A stretch of DNA of 64,000 nt from Bacillota bacterium (GCA_023433615.1 JAEZCJ010000034.1:45093-109092); one strand, 5' to 3'; positions 15,562-25,144 are shown, numbered from the stretch's first letter. Notes: generated by a model not told the origin, from the letters alone. Numbers and translations are program-made.

Positions 15562-16383
15562 TTAAGGGGATGGCTGCGATGCTTGCGAAGGCTGAGCTTG
15601 CGAAGGTTGAGCAGGAGCTTGCGGTGCCTGAGGCGGCACCTTAACCTTCTCGGCTTCGAAGTATGCCTCGAGCTCGGCAGCTTTACGCGGGTCGTCCATC
15701 TTCACCTTGTCCTTCAGGAAGCGCTCGACGATGAGCTCCCAAGTCGGCGTCTTCTTCTGCAGCACGAGTGAGCGGATCGCTTGCTTGACGACCTTGCGTT
15801 CTCTGGCATTGGAATATAGATCCTTGTATTGCTGAACGCGCTCCAGATCAAGCTTGTCTGCAGTCGCACGGAATACTTCGGCCGTCATGCGGGCATCATC
15901 CAGCGCCCGGTGCGCAGTGCCTTCGGCGGTGATGCCGAGTTCCGTCAATGCCGCATCGACGCTGACATCGTTCGTCACATTCCTGAAGCGCAGATAGCCT
16001 TTGAGCAGATCGTAGTAATTGACGGTCATCCAGAATGTATCGTCTAGCTTGTGCATTCGCGTGTCGTACACGATCCGCTTCAGATCCTCGCCGCCCCAAG
16101 TGAGCAGGAGGAAGGACTCGCTCTTATTCAGCCATTGCACGAAGAGCTGTATGATCTTGACGAATCCCTCGGCCGCATCGATATCTTCTTGCGGAATGCC
16201 GGTCTTCTTCTTGATGAAGCTGTTCAGCTTGGCATAATAGACAGGCTTGATCAGCGAGGAAAATTCGTCCACGTATTGCAGCGACGAATCGAGCCGGACA
16301 GCGCCGATCTCGATCACTTCCATCGGGAGCTCGCTGGCGAACTTGCGACCGTTGAATTCAATATCTAACACGATGTAATCCAC
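15562..16383 (-). CDS. DnaQ-like 3'-5' exonuclease (DEDDh), KapD-like
   Basis: A protein of about 273 residues. Exonuclease motif I is YIVLDIEFNG near the N-terminus and motif III is AHRALDDARMTAEVFRA near residue 155, giving the DEDDh set. The start is GTG 16383, eight bases after GGAGG; in-frame starts further upstream have no ribosome site. After the catalytic domain there is a helical region and a Pro/Gln/Ala/Ser repeat tail (PQAPQAPAQPSQAQPSQASQ), probably disordered. Bacillus KapD, an inhibitor of the KinA sporulation pathway, is a shorter member of the same fold, so a sporulation link is possible but unproven. Confidence 0.85.
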   Translation of the reverse strand: MDYIVLDIEFNGRKFASELPMEVIEIGAVRLDSSLQYVDEFSSLIKPVYYAKLNSFIKKKTGIPQEDIDAAEGFVKIIQLFVQWLNKSESFLLLTWGGEDLKRIVYDTRMHKLDDTFWMTVNYYDLLKGYLRFRNVTNDVSVDAALTELGITAEGTAHRALDDARMTAEVFRATADKLDLERVQQYKDLYSNARERKVVKQAIRSLVLQKKTPTWELIVERFLKDKVKMDDPRKAAELEAYFEAEKVKVPPQAPQAPAQPSQAQPSQASQPSP

Positions 16384-16445
16384 TTGCGACCCTCCGCTTC
16401 CGACTATGCGTATGTGCTTCACCATTCTATCAGAAAACTTGCGAA

Positions 16446-16483
16446 AAGGGCACTCGCCATTCCATCCGACGGCAAGTGCCCTT
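16446..16483 (-). terminator. Terminator of the kinase/regulator/binding-protein operon
   Basis: AAGGGCACT and AGTGCCCTT, extended by GCC/GGC, form a stable stem. Read on the minus strand it ends in CCCTTTTC, just downstream of the binding-protein stop. Confidence 0.75.
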
Positions 16484-16521
16484 CCGTATGCTGCAAGGAC
16501 TGTAGGGTCTTGATCGATGAT

Positions 16522-17529
16522 CTAAGACCGAATGTCCGCAATTCCCGTATCGTCATACTTCGGAATCGAATCCCCGTTCGATGCTTGCAGCAGACGCTCG
16601 ACGATACGAGGTCCCCAGAGGATCTCGCTCTGCGAGATGACGGCCGTAATCTGCCCGTTCTGCATGGCATTCGTCAGCTCCGGCGTCAAGCCGAACGCAA
16701 GGGCATGCCGGTTCAGCCCTTTCGCCTTCCAGACGAGAATCGAAGACGAGTTCGAGATCGAATCGAGGGATACCAGCGCGTCAAAATGCGGGTGCCGATC
16801 GATCATCTGTTCCAGATCCGTCAAGGCTTGCTCTTCGCTCCCTTCATTATAACGCACATCCAGGACCTGAATGTCCGTCTCGCGGTTCAGATAGTCCAGC
16901 AGCCCTTCCATGCGCTGCCGCAAGCTGCTCATATCGGGCATGCCGCTCTCCACCAGCACCATGCCTTTGCCGCCCAGCAGCTGGGCGAGCAGCTGCCCCA
17001 TGCGGGTGCCCGCCTCGCGGTTATCCGCTCCGATGTAGGCGAGCCGGCGGCTTCCGGGGGCATCGGATTCGAAGCAGATGACCGGAATTCCGGCTGCGAC
17101 AGCTTTATCGATCGAAGGCCGAAGCGCATCGGAATCGAGCGGATCGAGCGCGATGCCGTCGACGCCTTGCTTGATCATCGTCTCCATCATGCGGATCTGC
17201 TGTTCCAGGTTCGCTTCCTCCGGCGCCTTGACGATCAACTGCACGCGGTTCGGCCGCGCGGCCTCCTGCGCCTGCTCCGTGATCATCTCGTAGAACGGAT
17301 GGGCGAACGGGTAGATGATGCCGAAGGTGCGCATCGAGCCGGCAGACGTGCCTGGTTCGGCCAGCTCGGTTGCGCGTGACCCAACTGAGGATTCTGGACC
17401 CGCGGCGGGAGTCCGGCCGCTGCAGCCGGATAACGCTGCGGCCGCGGCGAAGGCGAGCATAACGATGCAGACGATCGTTAGCGCGCGCCGCATGACAGCG
17501 GGAGCGGCTTTCCGCGTATTCATGCTCAT
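16522..17529 (-). CDS. Periplasmic-binding-protein-like sugar sensor lipoprotein
   Basis: A 335-residue lipoprotein of the ribose/galactose-binding (Peripla_BP_4) fold, with a signal peptide ending in the lipobox ALSGC near residue 36. The mature start FGIIYPFAHPFYEMITEQAQ and the segment GVDGIALDPLDSDALRPSID are typical. The ATG overlaps the stop of the response regulator by four bases, so it is the third gene of a kinase-regulator-binding-protein operon rather than part of the transporter. It most likely presents a sugar to the sensor kinase, as XylFII-LytS-type systems do; that role is inferred from context. Confidence 0.85.
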   Translation of the reverse strand: MSMNTRKAAPAVMRRALTIVCIVMLAFAAAAALSGCSGRTPAAGPESSVGSRATELAEPGTSAGSMRTFGIIYPFAHPFYEMITEQAQEAARPNRVQLIVKAPEEANLEQQIRMMETMIKQGVDGIALDPLDSDALRPSIDKAVAAGIPVICFESDAPGSRRLAYIGADNREAGTRMGQLLAQLLGGKGMVLVESGMPDMSSLRQRMEGLLDYLNRETDIQVLDVRYNEGSEEQALTDLEQMIDRHPHFDALVSLDSISNSSSILVWKAKGLNRHALAFGLTPELTNAMQNGQITAVISQSEILWGPRIVERLLQASNGDSIPKYDDTGIADIRS

Positions 17530-19163
17530 GACGGCAGCCCCTGCTTGCGGTAATCGCGGATCGTCATCCCCGTAATTTTGCGGAACAGATGGGAGAAGTA
17601 GTGCGCATCGTTATAGCCGACTTGATGCGCGACCTCGTAGGACTTCGCATTCGTCGAATTGAGCAGCTCCATTGCCTTGCGGATGCGCGTTGCGGTTACG
17701 TATTCGATGAAGGTCTGTCCCGTCTCTTGACTGAACACCTTGCTGAGATGGCTGGGACTGATGCTCACATGCTGCGCGGCGTCCTGCAGCGAGAGGCTGT
17801 CGTTCGCGTAATTGGCCTGCACGTAGGCACGGACATCGGCCAGCATGTCGGCATAGCGGTCCGCCGCCCCTGAACGCCAGACCCAATACTGCTCGGTCAG
17901 CTTCATGATGTATCGGCACGCCTCTTCCCAGGCGCGAATCGCGTCGATCGAGCGCTGCAGCCGCTGCAGCGTCTCTTCGAGGTCCTCGACGTTCTGGAAG
18001 GCGGCCTTAGCAGCCTGGCAGACCTCGATCGTAAGGTCGTTCAGCATGTAGCAGCCGTGTACGGTCGTCTGCCAGTCGAGGCCGCGCAGTCCGTCGCAGA
18101 ATTGCCGCACGAACGTCTCGGTCTGCGCGGGCGATCCGACCTTCAGGAATTCCAGGTAGCGAGACCGATCGAGCTGCGCGGCAGTATCCAGCGTGCCGCC
18201 CGTTACGTCCCACAACATGCGGCGGTTCTGCATGGCCAACCGCTGCCAATACTTATCCTCTTCGGCATCGAGATAGGAGGCGTGCAGTCCTTGCAGTCGA
18301 TCCTGCACGGAGCCTGCGCCCGCGGCAATCGACCATTCAGGCGCGTGCGATGCGGCGGTCTTCACCGTGTCCTTGAAGCGGCTCAGATCGAGCTGAAGCT
18401 GCTCCTGCGTAGCGCTCTTCAGGATCCAGACTTGCTCGGTCCGGCTCTTCGGATACATCAGATCGGTGAGCTCGCTCATGCTTGCCTGCAGGGAAGCGAT
18501 CATCGCAGAGAGCGAGCCTGAGATTTCACTCGTAACCGCACCCGCAGCTGCATTCGCGGCTGCTTCTGCGCTGCCGGCAATCTCCCCGTCCCGGCTGCGA
18601 ATGTCCGTCATGACGACCGCATAGTGCCGCGCGCTCAATTCGATGCCGAGCTTCGCCGCGATCCGTATCGCGTCCGCAGTCGAGACGAAGCCGCCGCACA
18701 GATCGCGCAGCAGCTTGTCGACGGACCACGCGGACTGCTCGGAGTCTCTTCGCAGCTGCTTCTCCAGCTTGGCCTTGGCTTCCCGTTCGCGGTCGATCCT
18801 GGCGCTCATCTCGCGCAGAAGCTCCACGATATCCGAGGCGCTGACCGGCTTCAGGCAATATTCCTCGACTCCGATGCGCAGCGCGCTGCGCGCGTATTCG
18901 AATTCGTCATGACCGCTCAGAATAATGATCTTCGTTTCGGGGTAACGCTCGCGCACGACGCTGCAGAGCTCCAGACCGTTCATGAACGGCATCTTGATAT
19001 CCGTAATCAGGATGTCCGGCCGATGCGCTTCCAAGAGCGGGAGGGCAAGCTCGCCGTCCGATGCGTCGGCACAATATTCGAAGCCTTCCCGCGTCCAATT
19101 CACGCAGTCGCGAATGCTTTCCCGCACGAGAATCTCGTCATCGACGAGCATAACCTTCTTCAT
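17526..19163 (-). CDS. YesN-type response regulator with AraC DNA-binding domain
   Basis: A 545-residue regulator. The receiver domain occupies residues 1-120 with the phosphoacceptor Asp in ILITDIKMPF near residue 55 and the conserved Lys in YCLKPVSASD. A long middle region follows, and a C-terminal AraC/XylS double helix-turn-helix spans about 440-545 (VSISPSHLSKVFSQETGQTF and VAHQVGYNDAHYFSHLFRKI). It overlaps both the kinase upstream and the binding protein downstream by four bases. It probably activates the divergent sugar transporter at 21248, whose promoter has no good -35 box. Confidence 0.93.
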   Translation of the reverse strand: MKKVMLVDDEILVRESIRDCVNWTREGFEYCADASDGELALPLLEAHRPDILITDIKMPFMNGLELCSVVRERYPETKIIILSGHDEFEYARSALRIGVEEYCLKPVSASDIVELLREMSARIDREREAKAKLEKQLRRDSEQSAWSVDKLLRDLCGGFVSTADAIRIAAKLGIELSARHYAVVMTDIRSRDGEIAGSAEAAANAAAGAVTSEISGSLSAMIASLQASMSELTDLMYPKSRTEQVWILKSATQEQLQLDLSRFKDTVKTAASHAPEWSIAAGAGSVQDRLQGLHASYLDAEEDKYWQRLAMQNRRMLWDVTGGTLDTAAQLDRSRYLEFLKVGSPAQTETFVRQFCDGLRGLDWQTTVHGCYMLNDLTIEVCQAAKAAFQNVEDLEETLQRLQRSIDAIRAWEEACRYIMKLTEQYWVWRSGAADRYADMLADVRAYVQANYANDSLSLQDAAQHVSISPSHLSKVFSQETGQTFIEYVTATRIRKAMELLNSTNAKSYEVAHQVGYNDAHYFSHLFRKITGMTIRDYRKQGLPS

Positions 19164-20980
19164 CTGCCTGCACCTCCCGTTTGTATCGGAATTCGAATGG
19201 CGACATCGGTGCCGAGTCCGTCTTCGCTCGCAAGCTCGACCCCGAACCGTTCTCCATAGTACAGCCTGATGCGCTGATGCACATTATGGAGACCGTAGCC
19301 GCCGGATACTTCTTCACCGGTCACTTCGGGGAGTCTCTGCTTGCTGAGCTGATCGCGGAGCTGCGCCAGCCGTTCGGGACGCATGCCGATGCCGTTGTCC
19401 GAGATCGTCAGCACGATCTCCTGCTTGTTCGGCGAATCGGCCGTGACGCGAATCAGCCCCATGCCTCGCTTGTTCTTGATGCCGTGGTACAGCGCATTCT
19501 CGACGATCGGCTGCAGCGTCATCTTCAGGATGGGCGCCTGCAGCAGTTCTTCCTCCACGTCAATCTCGTAGGACAGAATATCGCGGTAGCGCATCTGCTG
19601 AATGACCAAGTAGCTGCGTACGTGCTCCAGCTCTTCCTTCAGCGACACCCAATCCATGCCTCTATTCAAGCTGATGCGAAAAAAACGCGACAACGCCTGC
19701 ACCAGATGGATGACTTCCGCGTTCTTGCCGGCTTCGGCCATCCAGACGATCGAGTCCAGCGTGTTGTATAGAAAATGCGGGTTGATCTGCGCCTGCAGCG
19801 TTCGCAGCTCCGCCTTCTGGATCTGCTCCTGTTCCTGAATGCTCTGGTCGAGCAGCGCTTTGATTTTGCCTAACATAATATTGAAGCTGTTCCCGAGGTC
19901 GGCGATTTCGTCCTGGCCGGTCGGACGCACCTTCGCCTCGAAGTAGCCCGCTGCCGCTTGCCGCATCTTGTTCATGAGCACTTGGACAGGTCGCGTAAGG
20001 CGCGTCGTGATGAAAAAATACAGCGTGATCGCGAACAGGATGCTGAGCGAGACACTGACAATGATCAGCTGGCGGATATCGTTCGCTTCCTTCACGATCT
20101 CCTGAAGCGGAACACGGCCGACGATGCGCCATCCGGTCATCGCCGACGTCGTGAACAGGACATAATTCGGCTTGCCGTCGGTATGCTCCACGAAGCTGTC
20201 GCGTTCCGACGCGGCATGCGAAGACAGATCGACCGGCACCAGCGGCGATCGGCCGCTCCCATCCGCCATTCGGGAAGGGACGAAGAGGGGGGCGCCGGTC
20301 TGATCCGCTACATAGAAGTAACCGCTCTTCCCGATAACGGTGGAATCGAGGAAACGCTCGACGATGGCATCGTCCAGATCGATAACCATGAAGCCGATGA
20401 CCTCTTGCGTGATCCGCTGCTTGACGGCGGCCATGATCGAGATGACGTTCTTGTCCGGGTATTGAAAGCCGTCCAGCCGATCGGCCGGCAGTCCGCTCAC
20501 AGGCGTAACGTTCAGCACGTCGTTCGGATTGTTGAGCAGGTGCACCAGATGCGGATTGCGGAGCGGGTTGCGGTCCAGTTGGAAGACGCCTCTGCGTTCG
20601 CTGATGCCGCGGCCGTACAGGTTTACCATCGAGATATTGAGCACGCTCTCGTACGTATAAGTCGTACGATAGAGCTCGAAGGTACGTAGAATTTCCTTGG
20701 CATCCTCGTACGTATCGGTCTGGGTGAACAGGAAGTGCAGCACGCGCGGATTCTTATCCAGCTCGAGCAGCTTCCCGGTATCCTGGAACAGCACTTCGAT
20801 ATCGCGTACGAGCTGATCGGCGGCCAGCAGGGAGGATGCCTTGTTATGGCCGGAGATCGTGTCGAATGACTTCTGATAAGAGATGATGCCGACCGTGATT
20901 AAGGGCACGGAGATCAGAATAATGAACATTGCGAGCAGCTTGGCCCGCAAGCTGGAGAACAACCATCGCGTCAGCTTCAT
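19160..20980 (-). CDS. YesM-type sensor histidine kinase
   Basis: A 606-residue membrane kinase. One membrane helix lies near residues 13-34, followed by a large extracellular Cache-type sensor region to about 300, a second helix (LIIVSVSLSILFAITLYFF), a HAMP domain, and then the His_kinase box INPHFLYNTLDSI near residue 400 with the phosphorylated His. The C-terminal ATPase carries ISDNGIGMRPERL and GYGLHNVHQRI. It is the first gene of the overlapping kinase-regulator-binding-protein operon and is divergent from the transporter operon across 267 bp. Confidence 0.94.
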   Translation of the reverse strand: MKLTRWLFSSLRAKLLAMFIILISVPLITVGIISYQKSFDTISGHNKASSLLAADQLVRDIEVLFQDTGKLLELDKNPRVLHFLFTQTDTYEDAKEILRTFELYRTTYTYESVLNISMVNLYGRGISERRGVFQLDRNPLRNPHLVHLLNNPNDVLNVTPVSGLPADRLDGFQYPDKNVISIMAAVKQRITQEVIGFMVIDLDDAIVERFLDSTVIGKSGYFYVADQTGAPLFVPSRMADGSGRSPLVPVDLSSHAASERDSFVEHTDGKPNYVLFTTSAMTGWRIVGRVPLQEIVKEANDIRQLIIVSVSLSILFAITLYFFITTRLTRPVQVLMNKMRQAAAGYFEAKVRPTGQDEIADLGNSFNIMLGKIKALLDQSIQEQEQIQKAELRTLQAQINPHFLYNTLDSIVWMAEAGKNAEVIHLVQALSRFFRISLNRGMDWVSLKEELEHVRSYLVIQQMRYRDILSYEIDVEEELLQAPILKMTLQPIVENALYHGIKNKRGMGLIRVTADSPNKQEIVLTISDNGIGMRPERLAQLRDQLSKQRLPEVTGEEVSGGYGLHNVHQRIRLYYGERFGVELASEDGLGTDVAIRIPIQTGGAGR

Positions 20981-21178
20981 GTTGTGCAGCGACCTTTCGT
21001 CGGGACTCTCTCTAGTGATATCACTATAGCAAATTATGGCTTGCTGCGGCTATGTAAACGCCATCATTCGCAAGAAAATCCATGAATCGAACAAAATAAC
21101 TTAACAAACCGGCAGCCCTTGCTTCATGTTCCCAAAAAACTACATCGAACTCCCTTGAATCTCCGTATCAAGGGGCAT

Positions 21179-21195
21179 TGTAAGCGTTCTATACT
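21179..21195 (+). promoter_or_regulatory. Cre-like site overlapping a -10 box ahead of the sugar transporter
   Basis: TGTAAGCGTTCTAT (21179-21192) resembles the CcpA cre consensus except for its last two bases, and it overlaps a -10 box TATACT (21190-21195). No acceptable -35 box lies 16-18 bases upstream, which fits activation by the neighbouring YesN-type regulator together with catabolite repression. Confidence 0.45.
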
Positions 21196-21247
21196 AACCT
21201 CACACCCAGAACGATGAGGTGTAAATCACGGGGAGGTTGAAACGAAC

Positions 21248-22282
21248 ATGTTCAAGAGAAGCAGAATCTGGGGGATGACGCTGCTAGCGGCAGTCATGCT
21301 GGTAACGGCAGCATGCGGCAGCGGCGGCAACAGCGGCATGAAGAGCAATGAAGGCTCGAGCAGCGCAGCAAAGAGCGATGAAGCCAAACCGGCAGCAGCC
21401 GGCAAGAAGGTTACGCTCGGCTTCGCGCAGGTCGGCGCAGAGAGCGGCTGGCGGACGGCCAATACGGATTCCATTAAGCAATCGGCAGAGGAAGCTGGCT
21501 TCGACCTGAAATTCTCCGACGCGCAGCAGAAGCAGGAGAACCAAATCAAGGCGATCCGCTCTTATATTCAGCAGAAGGTTGACGTTATCGCATTCTCGCC
21601 GGTCGTCGAGTCCGGCTGGGATACCGTGCTTAAAGAAGCGAAGGACGCCGGCATCCCGGTCATTCTGACGGACCGCGCAGTCGATTCGGAAGACGATTCG
21701 CTGTACGTCACGTTCATCGGCTCGGACTTCGTCGAAGAAGGCCGCCGCGCAGGCCAATGGCTGGTCGATCAATTCAAGGACGAGACAGGCGACGTGAACA
21801 TTGTCGAGCTGCAAGGCACGACGGGCTCCGCGCCTGCGATCGACCGCAAGCAAGGCTTCGAGGAAGTGATCAAGGACAAGGCGAACCTGAAGGTCATCGC
21901 TTCGCAGACTGGCGACTTTACCCGTGCGAAGGGCAAAGAGGTTATGCAGGCGTTCCTGAAAGCGCACGCAGACATCGATGTGCTGTATGCGCATAACGAC
22001 GATATGGCGCTCGGCGCAATTCAAGCAATCGAAGCTGCGGGCCTCGTGCCGGGCAAGGACATCATCATCATCTCGGTCGACGGCGTGAAGGACGGCTTCG
22101 TCGCGGCTAGCGAAGGCAAGATCAACTTCATCGTCGAGTGTAACCCGCTCCTCGGGCCGCAGCTGATGCAAGCCGTGAACGACGTGCTCGCCGGCAAGGA
22201 AATCGCGAAGCGGATCGTGACGGAAGAGGGCGTATTCACCTCCGAGGACGCGAAGCGCGAGCTGCCTAACCGGAAATACTAG
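21248..22282 (+). CDS. ytfQ: Sugar ABC transporter substrate-binding lipoprotein, YtfQ-like
   Basis: A 344-residue lipoprotein (lipobox LVTAAC at about residue 24). The mature part, with VTLGFAQVGAESGWRTANT, DAQQKQENQIKAIRSYI, FSPVVESGWDTVLKEAKDAG and VYAHNDD-like YAHNDDMALGAIQAIEAAGL, closely follows E. coli YtfQ, the galactofuranose-binding protein. Substrate could be a furanose or related hexose. It is the first gene of the transporter operon. A paralogue ends the operon (26228). A MITE-like element separates it from the ATPase gene. Confidence 0.9.
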   Translation: MFKRSRIWGMTLLAAVMLVTAACGSGGNSGMKSNEGSSSAAKSDEAKPAAAGKKVTLGFAQVGAESGWRTANTDSIKQSAEEAGFDLKFSDAQQKQENQIKAIRSYIQQKVDVIAFSPVVESGWDTVLKEAKDAGIPVILTDRAVDSEDDSLYVTFIGSDFVEEGRRAGQWLVDQFKDETGDVNIVELQGTTGSAPAIDRKQGFEEVIKDKANLKVIASQTGDFTRAKGKEVMQAFLKAHADIDVLYAHNDDMALGAIQAIEAAGLVPGKDIIIISVDGVKDGFVAASEGKINFIVECNPLLGPQLMQAVNDVLAGKEIAKRIVTEEGVFTSEDAKRELPNRKY

Positions 22283-22323
22283 ACAAGACTAGACATACAG
22301 GCTTCGCCATGAAGAACGAGAGT

Positions 22324-22365
22324 AAGCCGCTTCGGCCGTCGGGGTTCCGTCCGGTGAAGCGGCTT
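22324..22365 (+). terminator. Hairpin after the first binding-protein gene
   Basis: AAGCCGCTTC and GAAGCGGCTT form 10-bp arms (22324-22333 and 22356-22365), flanked by AAGAAC/GTTCTT, and followed by a pyrimidine-rich GTTCTTCTT. It probably reduces transcription into the downstream transporter genes, a common way to make binding protein in excess. Confidence 0.6.
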
Positions 22366-22383
22366 GTTCTTCTTATAAGTGAG

Positions 22384-22531
22384 TGTTCAAAAAGTCCGAT
22401 TGTCAGCGCCTCAAGCGTTTCCGAAGGAAACACAGCATCGGAAGCATATGCTTCATCGCGCCAGCGTTCAAGATTCGACGTCGAATACGCTTCTAGGGAT
22501 GCTTCGCGATCACAAGTGGACTTTTTGAACA
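22384..22531. mobile_element. 148-bp MITE-like element with 14-bp terminal inverted repeats
   Basis: Ends TGTTCAAAAAGTCC (22384-22397) and GGACTTTTTGAACA (22518-22531) are perfect inverted repeats. There is no transposase inside; a reading frame across it on the minus strand is incidental. It sits between the binding-protein and ATPase genes. Its inner core AGCGTTCAAGATTCGACGTC (22463-22482, with GA following) recurs inverted at 61973-61994. Confidence 0.75.
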
Positions 22532-22571
22532 ACCTCTATAGCGTGCTGAAGGCAGGAAGGAGAGAGGCATA

Positions 22572-24110
22572 GTGGCAGACGTAGGAACAACGATGCAGCG
22601 CAAGCCGGTGCTGCAATTGAGCGGCATTCAGAAGGAATTCCCGGGCGTTAAGGCGCTCAAGGGCGTCGATTTTCGCTTGTTCCCGGGCGAGGTCCATGCC
22701 CTCATGGGCGAGAACGGCGCCGGCAAGTCGACGCTGATCAAGGTATTGACAGGCGTCTATTCGATTGATCAAGGCACGATACGGATGGAGGACAAGGCAC
22801 TAGCCGCGAAGAGTCCGCTTGAGGCACAGGCAGCGGGCATCAGCACCGTCTACCAAGAGGTAAACCTGTGCACGAATTTGACCGTCGCGGAGAACATCTT
22901 CATCGGCCGTGAGCCGCGGCGCTTCGGCCGCGTCCAATGGAAGATTATGAATCGGGAGGCAGATCGGCTTCTGAAGGAAAGGCTGAACGTGAACCTTGAC
23001 GTGACGAAGCCGCTGTCGGAATATTCGGTAGCGGTCCAACAGCTCGTCGCGATCGCTCGCGCCTTGAATGTGTCGGCGAAAGTGCTTATCCTCGATGAGC
23101 CGACATCCAGCCTCGCCCAGGACGAAGTGGCCAAGCTGTTCGCCGTCATGCGGAAGCTCAAAGCCGACGGACTGGCGATTCTGTTCGTCACGCACTTCCT
23201 CGACCAAGTGTACGAGATTTCGGACCGCATCACCGTGCTGCGCGGGGGCGAATTCGTCGGCGAATATGAGGCGGACCGACTGCCGCGCCTCGAGCTGGTA
23301 TCGCTGATGATCGGCCGCGAGCTGCATCTTCTGGAGGAGCTGCCGAAGGCTGCGGGCGATACGGACGCAGACGGCGGCGAGCTGCTGCTCGGCGCCACCG
23401 GACTCGGCAAATCGGGCAGCATCGAGCCTTTCGATCTTCAAATTCGCAAGGGAGAGATTGTCGGGCTGGCGGGCCTGCTCGGTTCCGGCCGCACGGAGGC
23501 GGCAAGGCTGCTGTTCGGGGCCGATCGCGCGGAGCAAGGCAGGCTGTCGATCGAGGGAGAACGGGCGGAGCTCCATTCGCCTCGCCATGCGATCGACCGC
23601 GGCATTGCCTTCTGTCCGGAGAATCGCAAGACGGAAGGGATTATCGACGATCTGACCGTGCGGGAGAACATTATCGTTGCGCTTCAGGCTACGAGAGGCT
23701 GGTTCCGTACCGTTCCGCGCAAGCGGCAAGAGGAATATGCCGACGAATATATTCAAGCGTTGAACATCAATCCGCCCAATCCCGAGCATCTGATCAAGAA
23801 TTTGAGCGGAGGCAACCAGCAGAAGGTCATCCTCGGACGCTGGCTGCTCACGCAGCCGAAGCTGCTCATCCTGGATGAGCCGACGCGCGGCATCGATGTC
23901 GGCGCGAAGGCCGAGATTCAGAAGCTCGTCCTCACGCTGGCAGGCAAGGGCATGTCCGTGCTCTTCATCTCCTCCGAACTGGAAGAGGTGCTGCGGGTAA
24001 GCAGCCGGATCGCCGTGCTGCGGGACCGCAAGATCGTCAAGGAAATGAGCGGCACCGAGATGAGTCAGCAGCAAGTCATGCAAGCAATAGCAGGAGGTCA
24101 TTCGTCATGA
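22572..24110 (+). CDS. ytfR: Sugar ABC transporter ATP-binding protein, YtfR-like
   Basis: A 512-residue tandem ATPase of the ribose/galactose importer class. The first domain has Walker A GENGAGKST near residue 46 and Walker B LILDEPTSSL near 170; the second domain has a degenerate Walker A (GLLGSGRTE), signature NLSGGNQQKV and Walker B LLILDEPTRGIDVG. The start is GTG 22572 behind AAGGAGAG. It energises the two permeases that follow. The stop overlaps the next start by four bases. Confidence 0.94.
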   Translation: MADVGTTMQRKPVLQLSGIQKEFPGVKALKGVDFRLFPGEVHALMGENGAGKSTLIKVLTGVYSIDQGTIRMEDKALAAKSPLEAQAAGISTVYQEVNLCTNLTVAENIFIGREPRRFGRVQWKIMNREADRLLKERLNVNLDVTKPLSEYSVAVQQLVAIARALNVSAKVLILDEPTSSLAQDEVAKLFAVMRKLKADGLAILFVTHFLDQVYEISDRITVLRGGEFVGEYEADRLPRLELVSLMIGRELHLLEELPKAAGDTDADGGELLLGATGLGKSGSIEPFDLQIRKGEIVGLAGLLGSGRTEAARLLFGADRAEQGRLSIEGERAELHSPRHAIDRGIAFCPENRKTEGIIDDLTVRENIIVALQATRGWFRTVPRKRQEEYADEYIQALNINPPNPEHLIKNLSGGNQQKVILGRWLLTQPKLLILDEPTRGIDVGAKAEIQKLVLTLAGKGMSVLFISSELEEVLRVSSRIAVLRDRKIVKEMSGTEMSQQQVMQAIAGGHSS

Positions 24111-25144
24111 GCAGGATGCATAAGCACCATCTATTCTGGCCGCTCGTCGTCCTGGGGGCGCTGCTGCTGTTCAATTTCGCGTATTCGCCGAGCTTCTTCT
24201 CCATCGTCATGCGGGAAGGGCATCTGTACGGCAGCCTGATCGATATTCTGAACTTCGGGGCGCCGCTCATCTTGGTATCGCTCGGGATGACGCTCGTGAT
24301 CGCGACGAAAGGGATCGACCTGTCGGTCGGCTCGATCGTCGCGATCGCCGGAGCAGTCGCGTGCCTCGGCATCAGCAAGAGCGCGGACCAAGGGTCGCTG
24401 GCCGTCGTGGGACTGGCAGTTCTGACAGCCGTCGGTCTCTCGCTGGCGCTGGGGCTCTGGAACGGCCTGCTCGTCTCGTTCACGGGGATCCAGCCGATCA
24501 TCGCGACACTCATCCTCATGGTTGCGGGAAGAGGCGTCGCCCAGCTCGTGACGGGCGGACAGATCATTACGGTCAACAGCGACCCGTACGAGTATATCGG
24601 CGCAGGCTCGCTTGCCACGCTGCCTTTCTCGATCTTCATTGTGGCCGCCGTGTTCGTAATCGTGTCCCTGTTGACGCGTAAGACGGCGCTTGGCTTGTTC
24701 ATAGAATCGGTCGGATGCAACCCGAGCGCAAGCCGTCTGGCAGGCATTAGTGCCAAGTCGGTGCTGCTGGCGGTGTACGTGTTCTGCGGACTGTGCGCGG
24801 GCATCGCGGGACTGATCTTAAGCGGCAACGTGTCCAGCGCGGACGGCAATAACGCGGGACTGTGGATCGAGCTGGATGCGATTCTGGCCGTCGTCATCGG
24901 GGGCACTTCGCTCACCGGAGGACGCTTCTACCTGACGGGCACGCTCGTCGGCGCGCTTATCATCCAGACATTGACCACCACGATCTACATGATCGGCGTA
25001 TCGCCTGAGATTACGCTTGTCGTGAAAGCTTTTGTCGTACTCGTCGTATGCTTGATCCAATCCGAAACCTTCCGCAAGACGCTGGTGAAGCGTTGGAAGA
25101 CTCGCCATTATCCAGCGGAGAGAGAGGTAACGCGCCATGCTTAG
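24107..25144 (+). CDS. ytfT: Sugar ABC transporter permease, YtfT-like
   Basis: A 345-residue inner-membrane permease of the BPD_transp_2 class with about nine to ten hydrophobic segments. Family marks are ILVSLGMTLVIATKGIDLSV near residues 62-81 and the cytoplasmic loop region GLFIESVGCNPSASRLAGI, which contacts the ATPase. It overlaps both flanking genes (24107-24110 and 25137-25144), so the importer subunits are translationally coupled. The tail after residue 320 is basic. Confidence 0.93.
   Translation: MSRMHKHHLFWPLVVLGALLLFNFAYSPSFFSIVMREGHLYGSLIDILNFGAPLILVSLGMTLVIATKGIDLSVGSIVAIAGAVACLGISKSADQGSLAVVGLAVLTAVGLSLALGLWNGLLVSFTGIQPIIATLILMVAGRGVAQLVTGGQIITVNSDPYEYIGAGSLATLPFSIFIVAAVFVIVSLLTRKTALGLFIESVGCNPSASRLAGISAKSVLLAVYVFCGLCAGIAGLILSGNVSSADGNNAGLWIELDAILAVVIGGTSLTGGRFYLTGTLVGALIIQTLTTTIYMIGVSPEITLVVKAFVVLVVCLIQSETFRKTLVKRWKTRHYPAEREVTRHA

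Noticed and set aside
16384..17379. A 331-codon plus-strand frame over the sugar-binding sensor
   Set aside because: Opposite strand of a good lipoprotein gene; product lacks domain character.
22266..22532. An 88-codon minus-strand frame within the MITE-like element
   Set aside because: Spans the terminal repeat and hairpin; matching stretches in such elements come from the repeat, not from a gene.
22800..24101. A 433-codon frame opposite to the ytfR gene
   Set aside because: Antisense to a gene with unmistakable ATPase motifs; its product has no family character, and such long shadows are normal in GC-rich DNA with strong codon bias.
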